Positions 15,559 through 26,076 of a DNA stretch of 64,000 bases are shown here, piece after piece. Numbering within the stretch: position 1 is the first letter of the stretch; each line of letters opens with the position of its first letter. This DNA is from Beijerinckiaceae bacterium (GTDB lineage Bacteria > Pseudomonadota > Alphaproteobacteria > Rhizobiales > Beijerinckiaceae): assembly GCA_027531565.1 (NCBI GenBank), contig JAPZSB010000006.1, positions 67,001-131,000 of the forward strand. Reading direction: 5' to 3'. The position numbers were made by a program, and so were the translations under genes. The notes below the pieces were generated by a model. It made no database searches. It saw nothing but the letters and a program-made list of their open reading frames with translations, and had not been told where the DNA came from.

Positions 15559-16554
15559 ATGTTCAAGCCGATCCGCCTTCTTGCCAAATCCATCCTCGCC
15601 ACGTCGGTTCTCGCGCTGCTGCCGGCCAATGCCGCGCTCGCCCAGGCCTACCCGTCCAAGCCGGTCTCGCTGATCGTGCCGTTCGCGGCCGGCGGCCCCA
15701 CGGATACGATCGCCCGGCTTTATGGCGAGCAGCTCTCCAAGGCGCTCGGCCAGCCCTTCCTCGTCGAGAATGTCGTCGGCGCCGGCGGCGTCACGGGCAC
15801 CAACCGCGCCGGCAAGGCCGCGCCCGATGGCTACACCTTCCTCGTCCATAACGTGGCGCCGCATGTCGCCGGCCCGGCGCTCTATGCCGGCGCCACCTAC
15901 AACCCGGTGACGGATTTCGAGCCGGTGGCCTCGCTGGCCGAAGCGGCGATCTACATCGTGGTCCGCAAGGATTTCCCCGCGAAGACGCTCAAGGAATTCC
16001 TCGATTACGGCAAGGCCAATCCGGGCAAGATCAGCTTCGCCTCGGCCGGCTCGGGCTCGGCCACGCATCTCGCCTGCGAATTGCTGAAGCTCAAGGCCGG
16101 CATCGACATGCTCCATGTTCCCTATCGCGGCACCGGACCGGCGCTGAACGACCTGATCTCCGGCAAGGTCGACATGATGTGTGACCAGGGGCTGAATGTC
16201 GGCCAGCAGCTCAAGGCGGAAACCGTCCGCGCACTGGCGATCGCGCAGGATTCCCGCTCGAAGGCGTTCCCGGAGGTGCCGACCACCAAGGAAGCCGGCC
16301 TCGAAGGGCTGATCGTCAATGCCTCGACCGCGATCTACGCGCCGAAGGGCACCCCGGCGCCGGTCATCAAGGCGCTGAGCGACGCACTGGACAAGGCAGC
16401 CAGCTCGGACCTGATCAAGCAGCGGCTGGAACAGCTGGTCTCCGAGCGCCCCTCGGGTGACCGGATGACCCCGGAAGGCCTGAAGCGCTTCACGGCCGAG
16501 GAATTTGCCAAGTGGACAACCACCATCAAGTCCTCTGGTATCAAGATCAACTGA
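15559..16554 (+). CDS. Bug/TctC-family tripartite tricarboxylate transporter substrate-binding protein
   Basis: This is a periplasmic solute receptor of 331 residues. A signal peptide ends near ANAALAQA, then the Bug signature YPSKPVSLIVPFAAGGPTD, the loop ENVVGAGGVTG and GSGSATHLACELLK are all present. Family ligands are usually carboxylates (citrate, dicarboxylates, terephthalate). The ATG at 15559 is preceded by AAGGGAGACGACC, favouring it over an in-frame start at 15496. No TctA/TctB permease lies next to it, so it is either an orphan receptor serving a permease elsewhere or a ligand sensor for the two-component pair that follows in the same operon. Confidence 0.93.
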   Translation: MFKPIRLLAKSILATSVLALLPANAALAQAYPSKPVSLIVPFAAGGPTDTIARLYGEQLSKALGQPFLVENVVGAGGVTGTNRAGKAAPDGYTFLVHNVAPHVAGPALYAGATYNPVTDFEPVASLAEAAIYIVVRKDFPAKTLKEFLDYGKANPGKISFASAGSGSATHLACELLKLKAGIDMLHVPYRGTGPALNDLISGKVDMMCDQGLNVGQQLKAETVRALAIAQDSRSKAFPEVPTTKEAGLEGLIVNASTAIYAPKGTPAPVIKALSDALDKAASSDLIKQRLEQLVSERPSGDRMTPEGLKRFTAEEFAKWTTTIKSSGIKIN

Positions 16555-16561
16555 GGGTAAT

Positions 16562-16599
16562 GTCAGCCCGGGGCGGCCCTCCGCCCCCCTCGGGATGAC
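16562..16599 (+). other. Stable hairpin between the binding protein and histidine kinase genes
   Basis: The 50-bp gap is almost entirely a dyad: GGGGCGG-CCCT-CCGCCCC forms a perfect core stem, extended by GTCA...TGAC and CCCG...CGGG arms. No U-tract follows. It may stabilise the upstream mRNA and reduce read-through, so that the receptor is made in excess over the kinase. Confidence 0.5.
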
Positions 16600-16604
16600 G
16601 GATC

Positions 16605-18398
16605 GTGCAGCCAGCCCAGAAGCCCAGACATGCGGCGATGAAAGCCGCGATGACATCCGCCCTGATGGCGGGTGTCATCCTGCTTCTCGCGGCCGGTGCC
16701 GCGCTCTGGGCCTGGCTCTGGACCGCCAGGGCCATCGTCGACAGCGCCCGCGACCGGCTGGCGCTGTATGAGACCTCGCTTGACGCGGCGGTCGAGCGCT
16801 TCCGCTACCTGCCGGAATTCATGGCCCTGACCGAGCCTGTCCGGGCCCTGCTCGAGGCACCGGATGCCGCCCGCGCCGACGAGGCCAATGCCCATCTCCT
16901 GCGCATTGCCCGCTCGGCCGGTGCCGACGTGCTGTTCGTGATGAACGCGGACGGGCTGACCCTCGCCGCCAGCAATGCCGGCGAACCGACCTCCTTCGTC
17001 GGGCAGAACTATGCGTTCCGGCCCTATTACCGAGCGGCGATCGAGGCCGGTTCCGGGCGCTACTATGCCGTCGGCGCGACCACCGGAAAGCCCGGCTATT
17101 TCCTCGCCTCCCGGATCGACGGACCGGCGGGCCCGCTCGGCGTGGCCGTGGTCAAGGTCGATCTCGCGCCGCTGGAAGCCGAATGGCGCCGCACCGCCGA
17201 GAAGGTCGCGCTTGTCGACGAGCAGGGCGTCGTCTTCCTCGCCACCGACCCGGCCTGGCTCTATCACCCGCTCGCACCGCTGACGCCGGAGGCGCTGAAC
17301 TATCTCGAGGAGACGCGGAAATACGGCTCGCCGCCGCAGATCGGCCCCCCGCTGACGCAGGGCAGCAGCATCCGCTTCGGGCTGGCCCTGACCACGCTGG
17401 AACCGTCGCCGGGGCGGGCCGAGACGCTGTTCGAACTGGCCCATCCGCTGCCCGGCCATGGCTGGCGGCTGATGCTGCTGGCTCCGGTGACACGGGCCGG
17501 CGAGATGGCCTCGCTCGCCGCCTTCTCGGTGCTGGTCCTCGGCCTCGTCGCCTTTCTGGCCAGCACCGTGCTGGCCCAGCGCCGTGCCCATGCCCGGGCG
17601 CGGGAGCGCGCCCATGCCGAGCTGGAAGTGCGGGTGGAGGAACGGACCCTGGCCCTCCGCCAGGCGCAGGACGGGCTTGTCCAGAGCGCGAAGCTGGCCG
17701 GCCTCGGGCAGGGCCTCGCCGGCATCGCGCATGAGATGGCGCAGCCGCTGGCGGCGATGCGCGTCTCGCTGGCCAGCCTCTCGCATTTCATCGGCACCGG
17801 CGACAGGGCCAAGGCGCTGGGAACCGCCGAGGGCCTCGCCGCCATCGCCGACCGGGTCGAGAAGCTTGCCGCCCAATTGCGCAACTTCGCCCGACCCGAC
17901 AAGGAGGCGCCACGGCAGGTCAGCCTGCAGGATCTCGCGCATGGCGCGGCCTCGCTCATCGAGCATCGCCTCAAGGCGCAGGAAATCACGCTGGCGCGCC
18001 ATCTCCCGTCCGAACCGGTGATCGTGGAGGCCAGGCCCAATCGCCTCGAACAGGTGATCGTGAACCTGCTGGCCAATGCCATCGATGCCAGCGAGGAAGC
18101 CGCACGGCTGGAACCGCGCGCACGGCGGATCGATATCCGGCTGGCCATCGAGGGGAACGAGGCCTGCCTCCGCATCGAGGACGAGGGCACCGGCCTCGGC
18201 GACGTTCCGCCGGACCGGGTGTTCGAACCGTTCTTCTCCACCAAGGCCACGGGGCGCGGCCTCGGCCTTGGCCTGTCGATCTCGCGGGGCATCATGGCCG
18301 AGCATGGCGGCGGGCTGACCCTTGCGCCGCGGGCGACGGGCGGAGTATCCGCCGGTTTGCGAATGCCCCTCGCCTTCAGGGAAGGCAACCTCCGATGA
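16605..18398 (+). CDS. dctB: Sensor histidine kinase, DctB-like
   Basis: The 597-residue inner-membrane kinase has TM1 at about 12-35 and a large periplasmic domain (about 40-295) of the double-Cache type seen in C4-dicarboxylate sensors, including SFVGQNYAFRPYYRAA and YAVGATTGKPGY. TM2 lies at about 303-326, followed by a coiled linker. The phospho-acceptor is His 376 in GIAHEMAQPLAAM. The ATPase domain has the N box VNLLANAIDA, the G1 box DEGTGLGD and the G2 box GRGLGLGLS. It overlaps the next gene by 4 bp (ATGA), so kinase and regulator are translationally coupled. The ligand may be presented by the Bug-type receptor upstream. Confidence 0.9.
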   Translation: MQPAQKPRHAAMKAAMTSALMAGVILLLAAGAALWAWLWTARAIVDSARDRLALYETSLDAAVERFRYLPEFMALTEPVRALLEAPDAARADEANAHLLRIARSAGADVLFVMNADGLTLAASNAGEPTSFVGQNYAFRPYYRAAIEAGSGRYYAVGATTGKPGYFLASRIDGPAGPLGVAVVKVDLAPLEAEWRRTAEKVALVDEQGVVFLATDPAWLYHPLAPLTPEALNYLEETRKYGSPPQIGPPLTQGSSIRFGLALTTLEPSPGRAETLFELAHPLPGHGWRLMLLAPVTRAGEMASLAAFSVLVLGLVAFLASTVLAQRRAHARARERAHAELEVRVEERTLALRQAQDGLVQSAKLAGLGQGLAGIAHEMAQPLAAMRVSLASLSHFIGTGDRAKALGTAEGLAAIADRVEKLAAQLRNFARPDKEAPRQVSLQDLAHGAASLIEHRLKAQEITLARHLPSEPVIVEARPNRLEQVIVNLLANAIDASEEAARLEPRARRIDIRLAIEGNEACLRIEDEGTGLGDVPPDRVFEPFFSTKATGRGLGLGLSISRGIMAEHGGGLTLAPRATGGVSAGLRMPLAFREGNLR

Positions 18399-19777
18399 GC
18401 CCGAACCCCGCCCTGCCGGAGCCCGGCCGCATCCTCGTCGTCGAGGATGACCGCATGGTCCGCCACGCTCTCGTCGAGTGGCTCGGCATTGCCGGGCACC
18501 AGGTCGTCGAGGCCGAGGATGGCGCATCGGCGCTGGCACAACTCGCGCAGGCCGCGCCCGAACTGGTCCTGTCAGACATCCGCATGCCCGGCCTGTCCGG
18601 TCTTGACCTGCTGGCCCGGCTCCGCGCCGTCGATCCCGACCTTCCGGTGATCCTCCTCACCGGCCATGGCGATGTGCCGATGGCCGTCGCCGCGATGCAG
18701 GGCGGCGCGCATGATTTCGTGACGAAGCCCTATGATCCGGACCATCTCGCGGCGATCATCGCCCGGGGCCTCGCTTTCCGCCGGTTGCGGGTCGAACTCG
18801 CCACCCTGCGCTCCGGCACGGCGGGCGCGAACCCGATCGAGGCCCGGCTGCTCGGCCCCTCCCGCGCCATGGAGCAGGTCCGGCGGCAGGCGCTGAAACT
18901 GGCCGCCCTGCCAGTGGATGTGCTGATTGCCGGCGAGACCGGCACCGGCAAGGATGTGCTGGCCGAGGCCCTGCATGCCGCCAGCCCGCGGGCGCAGGGC
19001 CCCTTCGTGGCGCTCAACTGCGCGGCCATTCCGGCTGACCTCGCCGAGAGCGAGCTGTTCGGCCATGAGGAAGGCGCCTTTACCGGCGCCCGGGCTGCAC
19101 GGCCCGGCAAGTTCGAGGCGGCGCAGGGCGGCACGATCTTCCTCGATGAGATCGAGAGCATGCCGCTGGCGCTCCAGGTCAAGGTCTTGCGCGTCCTGCA
19201 GGAACGGCAGGTCGAGCGCCTCGGCTCCAACCGGCCGCGCCCGCTCGACCTGCGCGTCATCGCCGCCTCCAAGGCGGACCTGCGCAGGGCCAGCGAGGAG
19301 GGGCGCTTCCGGGCGGACCTGTTCTACCGCCTGAACGGCGCGGAGATGCAGCTCCCGCCACTCCGCATGCGTGATCAGGACGCGCTGCTGCTGTTCGAGC
19401 TTTTCGCCAGCCGCGCGGCCCGGAGCCAGGGCCTGACCGCGCCGGCCCTTGGCCTCTCCGACCGCGACGCCCTGCTCACCCATACCTGGCCGGGCAACGT
19501 GCGCGAACTGAAGGCCGTCGCCGAGCGCTTCGCCTATGGCCTTGTCGAGCCGCAGGGCGGTCTGGCGCGGCTGCTCCTCGGCGCAGAGGCCCCGGCGGGC
19601 GAGGGCCCGGGCCTGATCCCGCGGCTGGAAGACTACGAGCGCATGCTCATCCGCGCCGCCCTCGCGGAAACGGGTGGCACCGTCTCCGCCGCCGCCGAGC
19701 GGCTGGGCCTGCCCCGCCGCACCCTCAGCGACCGGATGGCCCGGCTCGGCATGGCCCCGCGCGACGCAGGCAGCTGA
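18395..19777 (+). CDS. dctD: Sigma-54-dependent response regulator, DctD-like
   Basis: The 460-residue activator has a receiver domain (phospho-acceptor Asp 61 in LSDIRMPG, Lys in FVTKPYD) and a AAA+ domain with Walker A GETGTGKD, the sigma-54 contact loop EGAFTGAR at about 226-233, and Walker B IFLDEIESM. The C-terminal Fis-type helix-turn-helix includes GGTVSAAAERLGLPRRTLSD. Its partner is the overlapping histidine kinase. The promoter at 15485-15500 and the dyads at 15374-15419 are likely its own targets, making the operon autoregulated. Confidence 0.92.
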   Translation: MSPNPALPEPGRILVVEDDRMVRHALVEWLGIAGHQVVEAEDGASALAQLAQAAPELVLSDIRMPGLSGLDLLARLRAVDPDLPVILLTGHGDVPMAVAAMQGGAHDFVTKPYDPDHLAAIIARGLAFRRLRVELATLRSGTAGANPIEARLLGPSRAMEQVRRQALKLAALPVDVLIAGETGTGKDVLAEALHAASPRAQGPFVALNCAAIPADLAESELFGHEEGAFTGARAARPGKFEAAQGGTIFLDEIESMPLALQVKVLRVLQERQVERLGSNRPRPLDLRVIAASKADLRRASEEGRFRADLFYRLNGAEMQLPPLRMRDQDALLLFELFASRAARSQGLTAPALGLSDRDALLTHTWPGNVRELKAVAERFAYGLVEPQGGLARLLLGAEAPAGEGPGLIPRLEDYERMLIRAALAETGGTVSAAAERLGLPRRTLSDRMARLGMAPRDAGS

Positions 19778-19789
19778 AATCGGTTCCGC

Positions 19790-20518
19790 CTACCCTGCCC
19801 GCAAGGCTGCGCTCAGCCGCGCCGCCCCGGCCTGCACCAGCCCGGCGAGACGGGGCACAGCCGCCGCATCGAACCGGGTGATCGGGCCGGAAAGGCCGAG
19901 CGCCCCGAGCAGGCGCCCATCCGCGCCGAAGACCGGCGCCGCCACCGCCGCGCTGTCCGGATCCCGTTCGCCCCGCGAGACGGCATGCCCCGCCGCGCGG
20001 ATTGCCGCCTCCCGCGGATGGCCGATGCCTGACCAGACCGAGAGCACATGGCCGCTGGCGCCGAGGGCAAGCGGAAGCAGGCTGCCCTCCTCGAGATGGG
20101 AGCGCAGCGGCCTCGGACCATTGACACGGTAGAGGCAGAGCCGCGCCTCGCCCTCGCGGGTGTAGAAGGCGGCGGTCTCGCCCGTCTCGCGCGCGAGGTC
20201 CTGAAGGGCCGGCCGGATGATCCCCTCCAGCGGAGAGCCGAGGCGATAGATCCGCGCCAGCGGCAGCACGGCGGGGCCGAGCCGGAACCGCCCGTCTGCC
20301 TCGCGCCGGAGATAGCCGGACCGTTCAAGCGAACCGGACAGCCGCAGCACGGTGCTGGCATAAAGCCCGGCCGCATCGGCCAGTTCCTTGAGGGTGAGAT
20401 GCGTGCGCCCCTCGCGGAAACAGGCCAGCAGCGCCAGCGCCCGCTCCACCGCCTCGACGCGCGGCAATTCGGCTTCACTCCCCGTGCGGGGCTTGGGTGG
20501 TCGCCCGGCCATGGTCAC
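19790..20518 (-). CDS. IclR-family transcriptional regulator
   Basis: The 242-residue regulator has an N-terminal winged helix (about 20-80: EAVERALALLACF, then LTLKELADAAGLYASTVLRL) and a C-terminal effector domain of the IclR type (AAFYTREGEARLCLYRV and AAVAAPVFGADGRLLGALGLSGP). It is divergent from the HMG-CoA lyase/CoA-transferase pair, with a 7-bp-arm palindrome in the 79-bp gap, so control of that pair and of itself is likely. It converges with the DctD-like gene 12 bp away. Confidence 0.9.
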   Translation of the reverse strand: MTMAGRPPKPRTGSEAELPRVEAVERALALLACFREGRTHLTLKELADAAGLYASTVLRLSGSLERSGYLRREADGRFRLGPAVLPLARIYRLGSPLEGIIRPALQDLARETGETAAFYTREGEARLCLYRVNGPRPLRSHLEEGSLLPLALGASGHVLSVWSGIGHPREAAIRAAGHAVSRGERDPDSAAVAAPVFGADGRLLGALGLSGPITRFDAAAVPRLAGLVQAGAARLSAALRAG

Positions 20519-20565
20519 TCCCCCGCCGCCCTTGACGCAAGCCTGTCAATGCGCTTTGTTTAAAA

Positions 20566-20583
20566 ACAGAATAATAATTCTGT
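20566..20583. promoter_or_regulatory. Perfect palindrome, candidate IclR operator
   Basis: ACAGAAT-AATA-ATTCTGT has perfect 7-bp arms. It ends 14 bp before the ATG of the lyase gene and lies 48 bp upstream of the divergent iclR-type start, where it could block lyase transcription. Confidence 0.6.
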
Positions 20584-20597
20584 CCAGCGGAATTTTA

Positions 20598-21536
20598 ATG
20601 AGCCAACCTGACATCATCATCAGCGAGGTCGGCCCGCGTGACGGGTTGCAGAGCGTCGCCCGCGTCATGCCGACCGAGGCCAAGACGCGCTGGATCCGCG
20701 CCCTCGCCGGCGCGGGCCTGCGGGAGATCGAGGTCGGCTCCTTCGTCAATCCGAAGCGCCTGCCGCAGATGGCCGATACCGCCGATATCGTGGCCGATGC
20801 CATCACCCTGCCCGGCCTGTCGGTGATCGCGCTCGTGCCGAACCTCACCGGCGCCGAACGCGCCTTCGCGGCCGGCGCGCATCGTGTCTCGATGCCGGTT
20901 TCGGTGTCGGATTCGCATTCCCGGCAGAACATCAACCGCAGCTCCGAGGAAGCGATCGCCGAGGTCCGCGCCGTCGCTGCACGCCGGAACAGCCTCCCGG
21001 ATGCCGCGGATCGCGGCGTCGAGGTCGGCCTGTCGACGGCGTTCGGCTGCACGATCGAGGGCCCCGTGAGCGAGGACCGCGTGATCCGCCTCGCCGTGCT
21101 CGCCGCCGAGGCGGGGGCGGATTCGGTCGGCCTTTCGGATACGACTGGCATGGGCAATCCGGCGCAGGTCCGCCGCCTCTTCACGCGGCTCCGCAGCGAA
21201 CTGGGCCCGAAGGCCGGCGGCGCGCATCTCCACAACACGCGCGGCCAGGGCCTCGCCAATGTCGTCGCGGCCCTCGAAGCGGGCGTGACCACCTTCGATT
21301 CCTCGCTCGCCGGGATCGGCGGCTGCCCCTATGCCCCGGGCGCAACGGGCAATATCGTGACGGAGGATCTCGTCTTCATGCTGGAAGCCTCGGGCCTCTC
21401 CACCGGGATCGACATTGACCGCCTCGTCGCGGCGCGGGCCATCCTCGCCGAAGCCCTGCCGGGCGAGCCGCTCTATGGCCATGTCGCCGAAGCCGGCCTG
21501 CCGAAGGGCTTCCTCTATGCCGGAGGCCGCACATGA
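20598..21536 (+). CDS. Hydroxymethylglutaryl-CoA lyase
   Basis: This 312-residue TIM-barrel enzyme of the DRE-metallolyase superfamily probably cleaves HMG-CoA to acetoacetate and acetyl-CoA. EVGPRDGLQ at 10-18 carries the catalytic Arg and metal-binding Asp. GAHLHNTRGQG provides the metal His pair, and SLAGIGGCPYAPGATGN contains the HMG-CoA lyase signature Cys at about 246. The ATG at 20598 begins the conserved region; longer frames run into the regulator's DNA. The stop overlaps the CoA-transferase start by 4 bp. A related citramalyl-CoA-type lyase activity cannot be excluded. Confidence 0.88.
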   Translation: MSQPDIIISEVGPRDGLQSVARVMPTEAKTRWIRALAGAGLREIEVGSFVNPKRLPQMADTADIVADAITLPGLSVIALVPNLTGAERAFAAGAHRVSMPVSVSDSHSRQNINRSSEEAIAEVRAVAARRNSLPDAADRGVEVGLSTAFGCTIEGPVSEDRVIRLAVLAAEAGADSVGLSDTTGMGNPAQVRRLFTRLRSELGPKAGGAHLHNTRGQGLANVVAALEAGVTTFDSSLAGIGGCPYAPGATGNIVTEDLVFMLEASGLSTGIDIDRLVAARAILAEALPGEPLYGHVAEAGLPKGFLYAGGRT

Positions 21537-22726
21537 CAGGCCCCTTGCCGCTTGCGGGAATTCGCGTCGTGGAATTCTCGCACATGGTCATGGGGCCGAG
21601 CTGCGGGCTGGTCCTCGCCGATCTCGGCGCCGATGTGATCAAGGTCGAGCCGGCCGGCGCGGGCGACAATACCCGCCGCCTTGCCGGGTCGGGCGCGGGC
21701 TTCTTCGTCAGCTTCAACCGCAACAAGCGCTCCATCGCGCTCGACCTCAAATCCCCGCGTGGCCTCGCTCTGGTCCGCCGGCTCATCGCCTCGGCGGATG
21801 TGATGACCGAGAATTTCCGCCCCGGCGCGCTGGAAGCGCTCGGCCTCGGCTACGAGGCGCTGAAGGCAGAGAATCCCCGGCTGATCCATTGCTCTCTCAA
21901 GGGCTTCCTGACCGGGCCCTACGAGCATCGCGCCGCCCTCGACGAGGTGGTGCAGATGCTCGGCGGCCTCGCCTACATGACCGGCCCGCCCGGCCGCCCG
22001 CTGCGCGCCGGCGCCTCGGTCAACGACATCATGGGGGGAATGTTTGCCGCGATCGGCATTCTCGCCGCCCTCAACGAGCGCCATGCCACCGGCCTCGGCC
22101 GCTCGGTCAAGGCAGGGCTGTTCGAGAACTGCATCTACCTGATGTCGACGCATATGATGCAGTTCGCCGTCACCGGCAAACCCGCCGCGCCGATGCCGAA
22201 CCGCCTCGCCGCCTGGGCGGTCTATGACGTGTTCGATGTCGCCGATGGCAGCCAGGTCTTTGTCGGCGTCGTCTCGGACACGCAATGGTCGGCCTTCTGC
22301 ACCGCCTTCGGGCTGGACGATCTGCTGGCCGACCCGGCCCTTGCCACCAACCGCGACCGCGTGCTGGCGCGCGAGCGTTTCATGCCCCGCCTGCGCGCCC
22401 TTTTTGCCGCGCGGAGCCGGGCAGAGATCCTTGCCGAATGCGAGCGGATCGGCCTGCCCTTCGCGCCGATCAACCGGCCGGAGGACATGTTCGACGATCC
22501 GCATCTCGCCCATCCCGGCGCGATGGTGCCGGTGACGATCCCCGGTGGCGGCCCGGCCCGCGCGCCGGCCCTGCCGCTGGAATTCGACGGCGTGCGGCCG
22601 GGCCTGCATCGGGACATCCCGAAAGCCGGCGAGCAGGGCATCGAGCTCTGCCGGGAACTCGGCCTCGGCGAGGACGAGATCCGCGACCTGCTGGCGAAGG
22701 GCATCCTCACGGTCGAGGGCGCCTGA
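21533..22726 (+). CDS. Family III (CaiB/BaiF) CoA-transferase
   Basis: The 397-residue protein transfers CoA between carboxylates. It has the family opening PLPLAGIRVVEFSHMVMGPSC, DLGADVIKVEPAGAGD, FNRNKRSIALDLKSPRG and VMTENFRPGALE. The candidate nucleophilic Asp is in RAALDEVVQMLGG, near residue 140. Coupling by ATGA overlap to an HMG-CoA lyase suggests that it loads CoA onto hydroxymethylglutarate or a similar C5/C6 dicarboxylate, as the human succinate:HMG CoA-transferase of this family does. It ends in a hairpin shared with katG. Confidence 0.88.
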   Translation: MTGPLPLAGIRVVEFSHMVMGPSCGLVLADLGADVIKVEPAGAGDNTRRLAGSGAGFFVSFNRNKRSIALDLKSPRGLALVRRLIASADVMTENFRPGALEALGLGYEALKAENPRLIHCSLKGFLTGPYEHRAALDEVVQMLGGLAYMTGPPGRPLRAGASVNDIMGGMFAAIGILAALNERHATGLGRSVKAGLFENCIYLMSTHMMQFAVTGKPAAPMPNRLAAWAVYDVFDVADGSQVFVGVVSDTQWSAFCTAFGLDDLLADPALATNRDRVLARERFMPRLRALFAARSRAEILAECERIGLPFAPINRPEDMFDDPHLAHPGAMVPVTIPGGGPARAPALPLEFDGVRPGLHRDIPKAGEQGIELCRELGLGEDEIRDLLAKGILTVEGA

Positions 22727-22749
22727 AGCTGAACGCCCCTGAAACGCGA

Positions 22750-22772
22750 ACAGCCGGCGCAGGGCCGGCTGT
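22750..22772. terminator. Bidirectional hairpin between CoA-transferase and katG
   Basis: ACAGCCGGC-GCAGG-GCCGGCTGT is a perfect 9-bp stem with a 5-base loop in the 71-bp convergent gap. The tail is only moderately T-rich (CCTGACATTCTGT), so termination strength is uncertain. Confidence 0.65.
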
Positions 22773-22797
22773 CCTGACATTCTGTCGTCTTCAGGCC

Positions 22798-25029
<2,232 letters not shown>

Positions 25030-25130
25030 TTATTCTGCGTGAGATCGGGACGCTACCGGCGTGGGGTGACGGAAATTCGTCAGGTCACGGCGGCGGTCCG
25101 GAAGGCTGGACCGCTTCTAGCAAGCCAGAA

Positions 25131-25176
25131 CGATTAGATTAAGTTTTATTTTCTGATCACTGTGATAAGTTTTGCT
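25131..25176. promoter_or_regulatory. AT-rich segment of the katG-oxyR gap, candidate OxyR site
   Basis: This segment is much richer in A/T than its surroundings. It contains ATAAGTTTTGCTAT, which resembles an ATAG-N7-CTAT half site with one base fewer in the spacer and an altered first arm. It abuts the oxyR start. Only suggestive. Confidence 0.35.
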
Positions 25177-26070
25177 ATGCTCAACCTGACCCTGCGCCAG
25201 CTCCGCTATTTCGAGGCCCTGGCCCGGCATGGCCATTTCGGCCGCGCGGCCGAGGCCTGCGCCATCTCACAGCCGGCTCTGTCGATGCAGATCCGCGAAC
25301 TGGAACAGGCGCTCGGCACCGGCCTGTTCGAGCGCGGCGCGCGGCAGGTCCGGCTCACGGCGTTCGGCGAGGAGGTCGCGCAGCGGGCGCGCGGCATCCT
25401 GCGGGCGGTGGATGAACTGGGCGATCTCGCCCGTGGCGCGCGGGAAGGCCTCGCCGGGCGGCTGCGGATCGGCATCATCCCCACCGTCGCACCCTATCTG
25501 CTGCCGCGCATCATCGCCGACCTGACGCGCGTCCACCCGGCGCTGGATCTCCATGTCCGCGAGACGATGACACCCAAGCTGATCGAGGAACTGAACGAGG
25601 GCCGGCTCGACACCGCCATCGTGGCGCTGCCGGTCTCCGAAGCCTCGCTGGAGGAAGTGGCCCTGTTCTCGGAGAGTTTCGTGCTGGTCCGCCCGGGCGA
25701 TCAGGAGGGAATGCCGGTGCCGGACCGGCGGCAATTGCCGGAAATGCGGCTGCTCCTGCTGGAGGAGGGCCATTGCTTCCGGGACCAGGCGCTCGCCTTC
25801 TGCCACATGCCCTCGTCCCGCCCGCGCGAATGGCTCGACGGCTCGTCGCTCTCCACGCTCGTGCAGATGGTCGGGGCCGGAATCGGCATCACGCTGATCC
25901 CGGAAATGGCGCTGCCGGTGGAAACGCGCTCGGCGCCGGTCTCCGTGGTGCGCTTCGAGGGCGAGCAGCCCTCGCGCACCATCGGCATGGTCTGGCGCCG
26001 CACGAACCCGCTCGCGCCGCGCCTCGCCGACATCGCATCGCTGGTCCAGGCCGCCGCCGGCCCCGACTGA
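25177..26070 (+). CDS. oxyR: Hydrogen peroxide-sensing LysR regulator OxyR
   Basis: The 297-residue regulator starts with the family pattern LTLRQLRYFEALARHGHFGRA and a winged helix-turn-helix through about residue 62. Starting from the ATG at 25177, Cys 200 and Cys 209 occur in GHCFRDQALAFC, the same spacing and almost the same numbering as the redox pair Cys199/Cys208 of E. coli OxyR. A GTG at 25162 would add five residues and is less likely. It is divergent from katG, its expected target, and converges with a chemoreceptor gene. Confidence 0.93.
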   Translation: MLNLTLRQLRYFEALARHGHFGRAAEACAISQPALSMQIRELEQALGTGLFERGARQVRLTAFGEEVAQRARGILRAVDELGDLARGAREGLAGRLRIGIIPTVAPYLLPRIIADLTRVHPALDLHVRETMTPKLIEELNEGRLDTAIVALPVSEASLEEVALFSESFVLVRPGDQEGMPVPDRRQLPEMRLLLLEEGHCFRDQALAFCHMPSSRPREWLDGSSLSTLVQMVGAGIGITLIPEMALPVETRSAPVSVVRFEGEQPSRTIGMVWRRTNPLAPRLADIASLVQAAAGPD

Positions 26071-26076
26071 GCGGGC

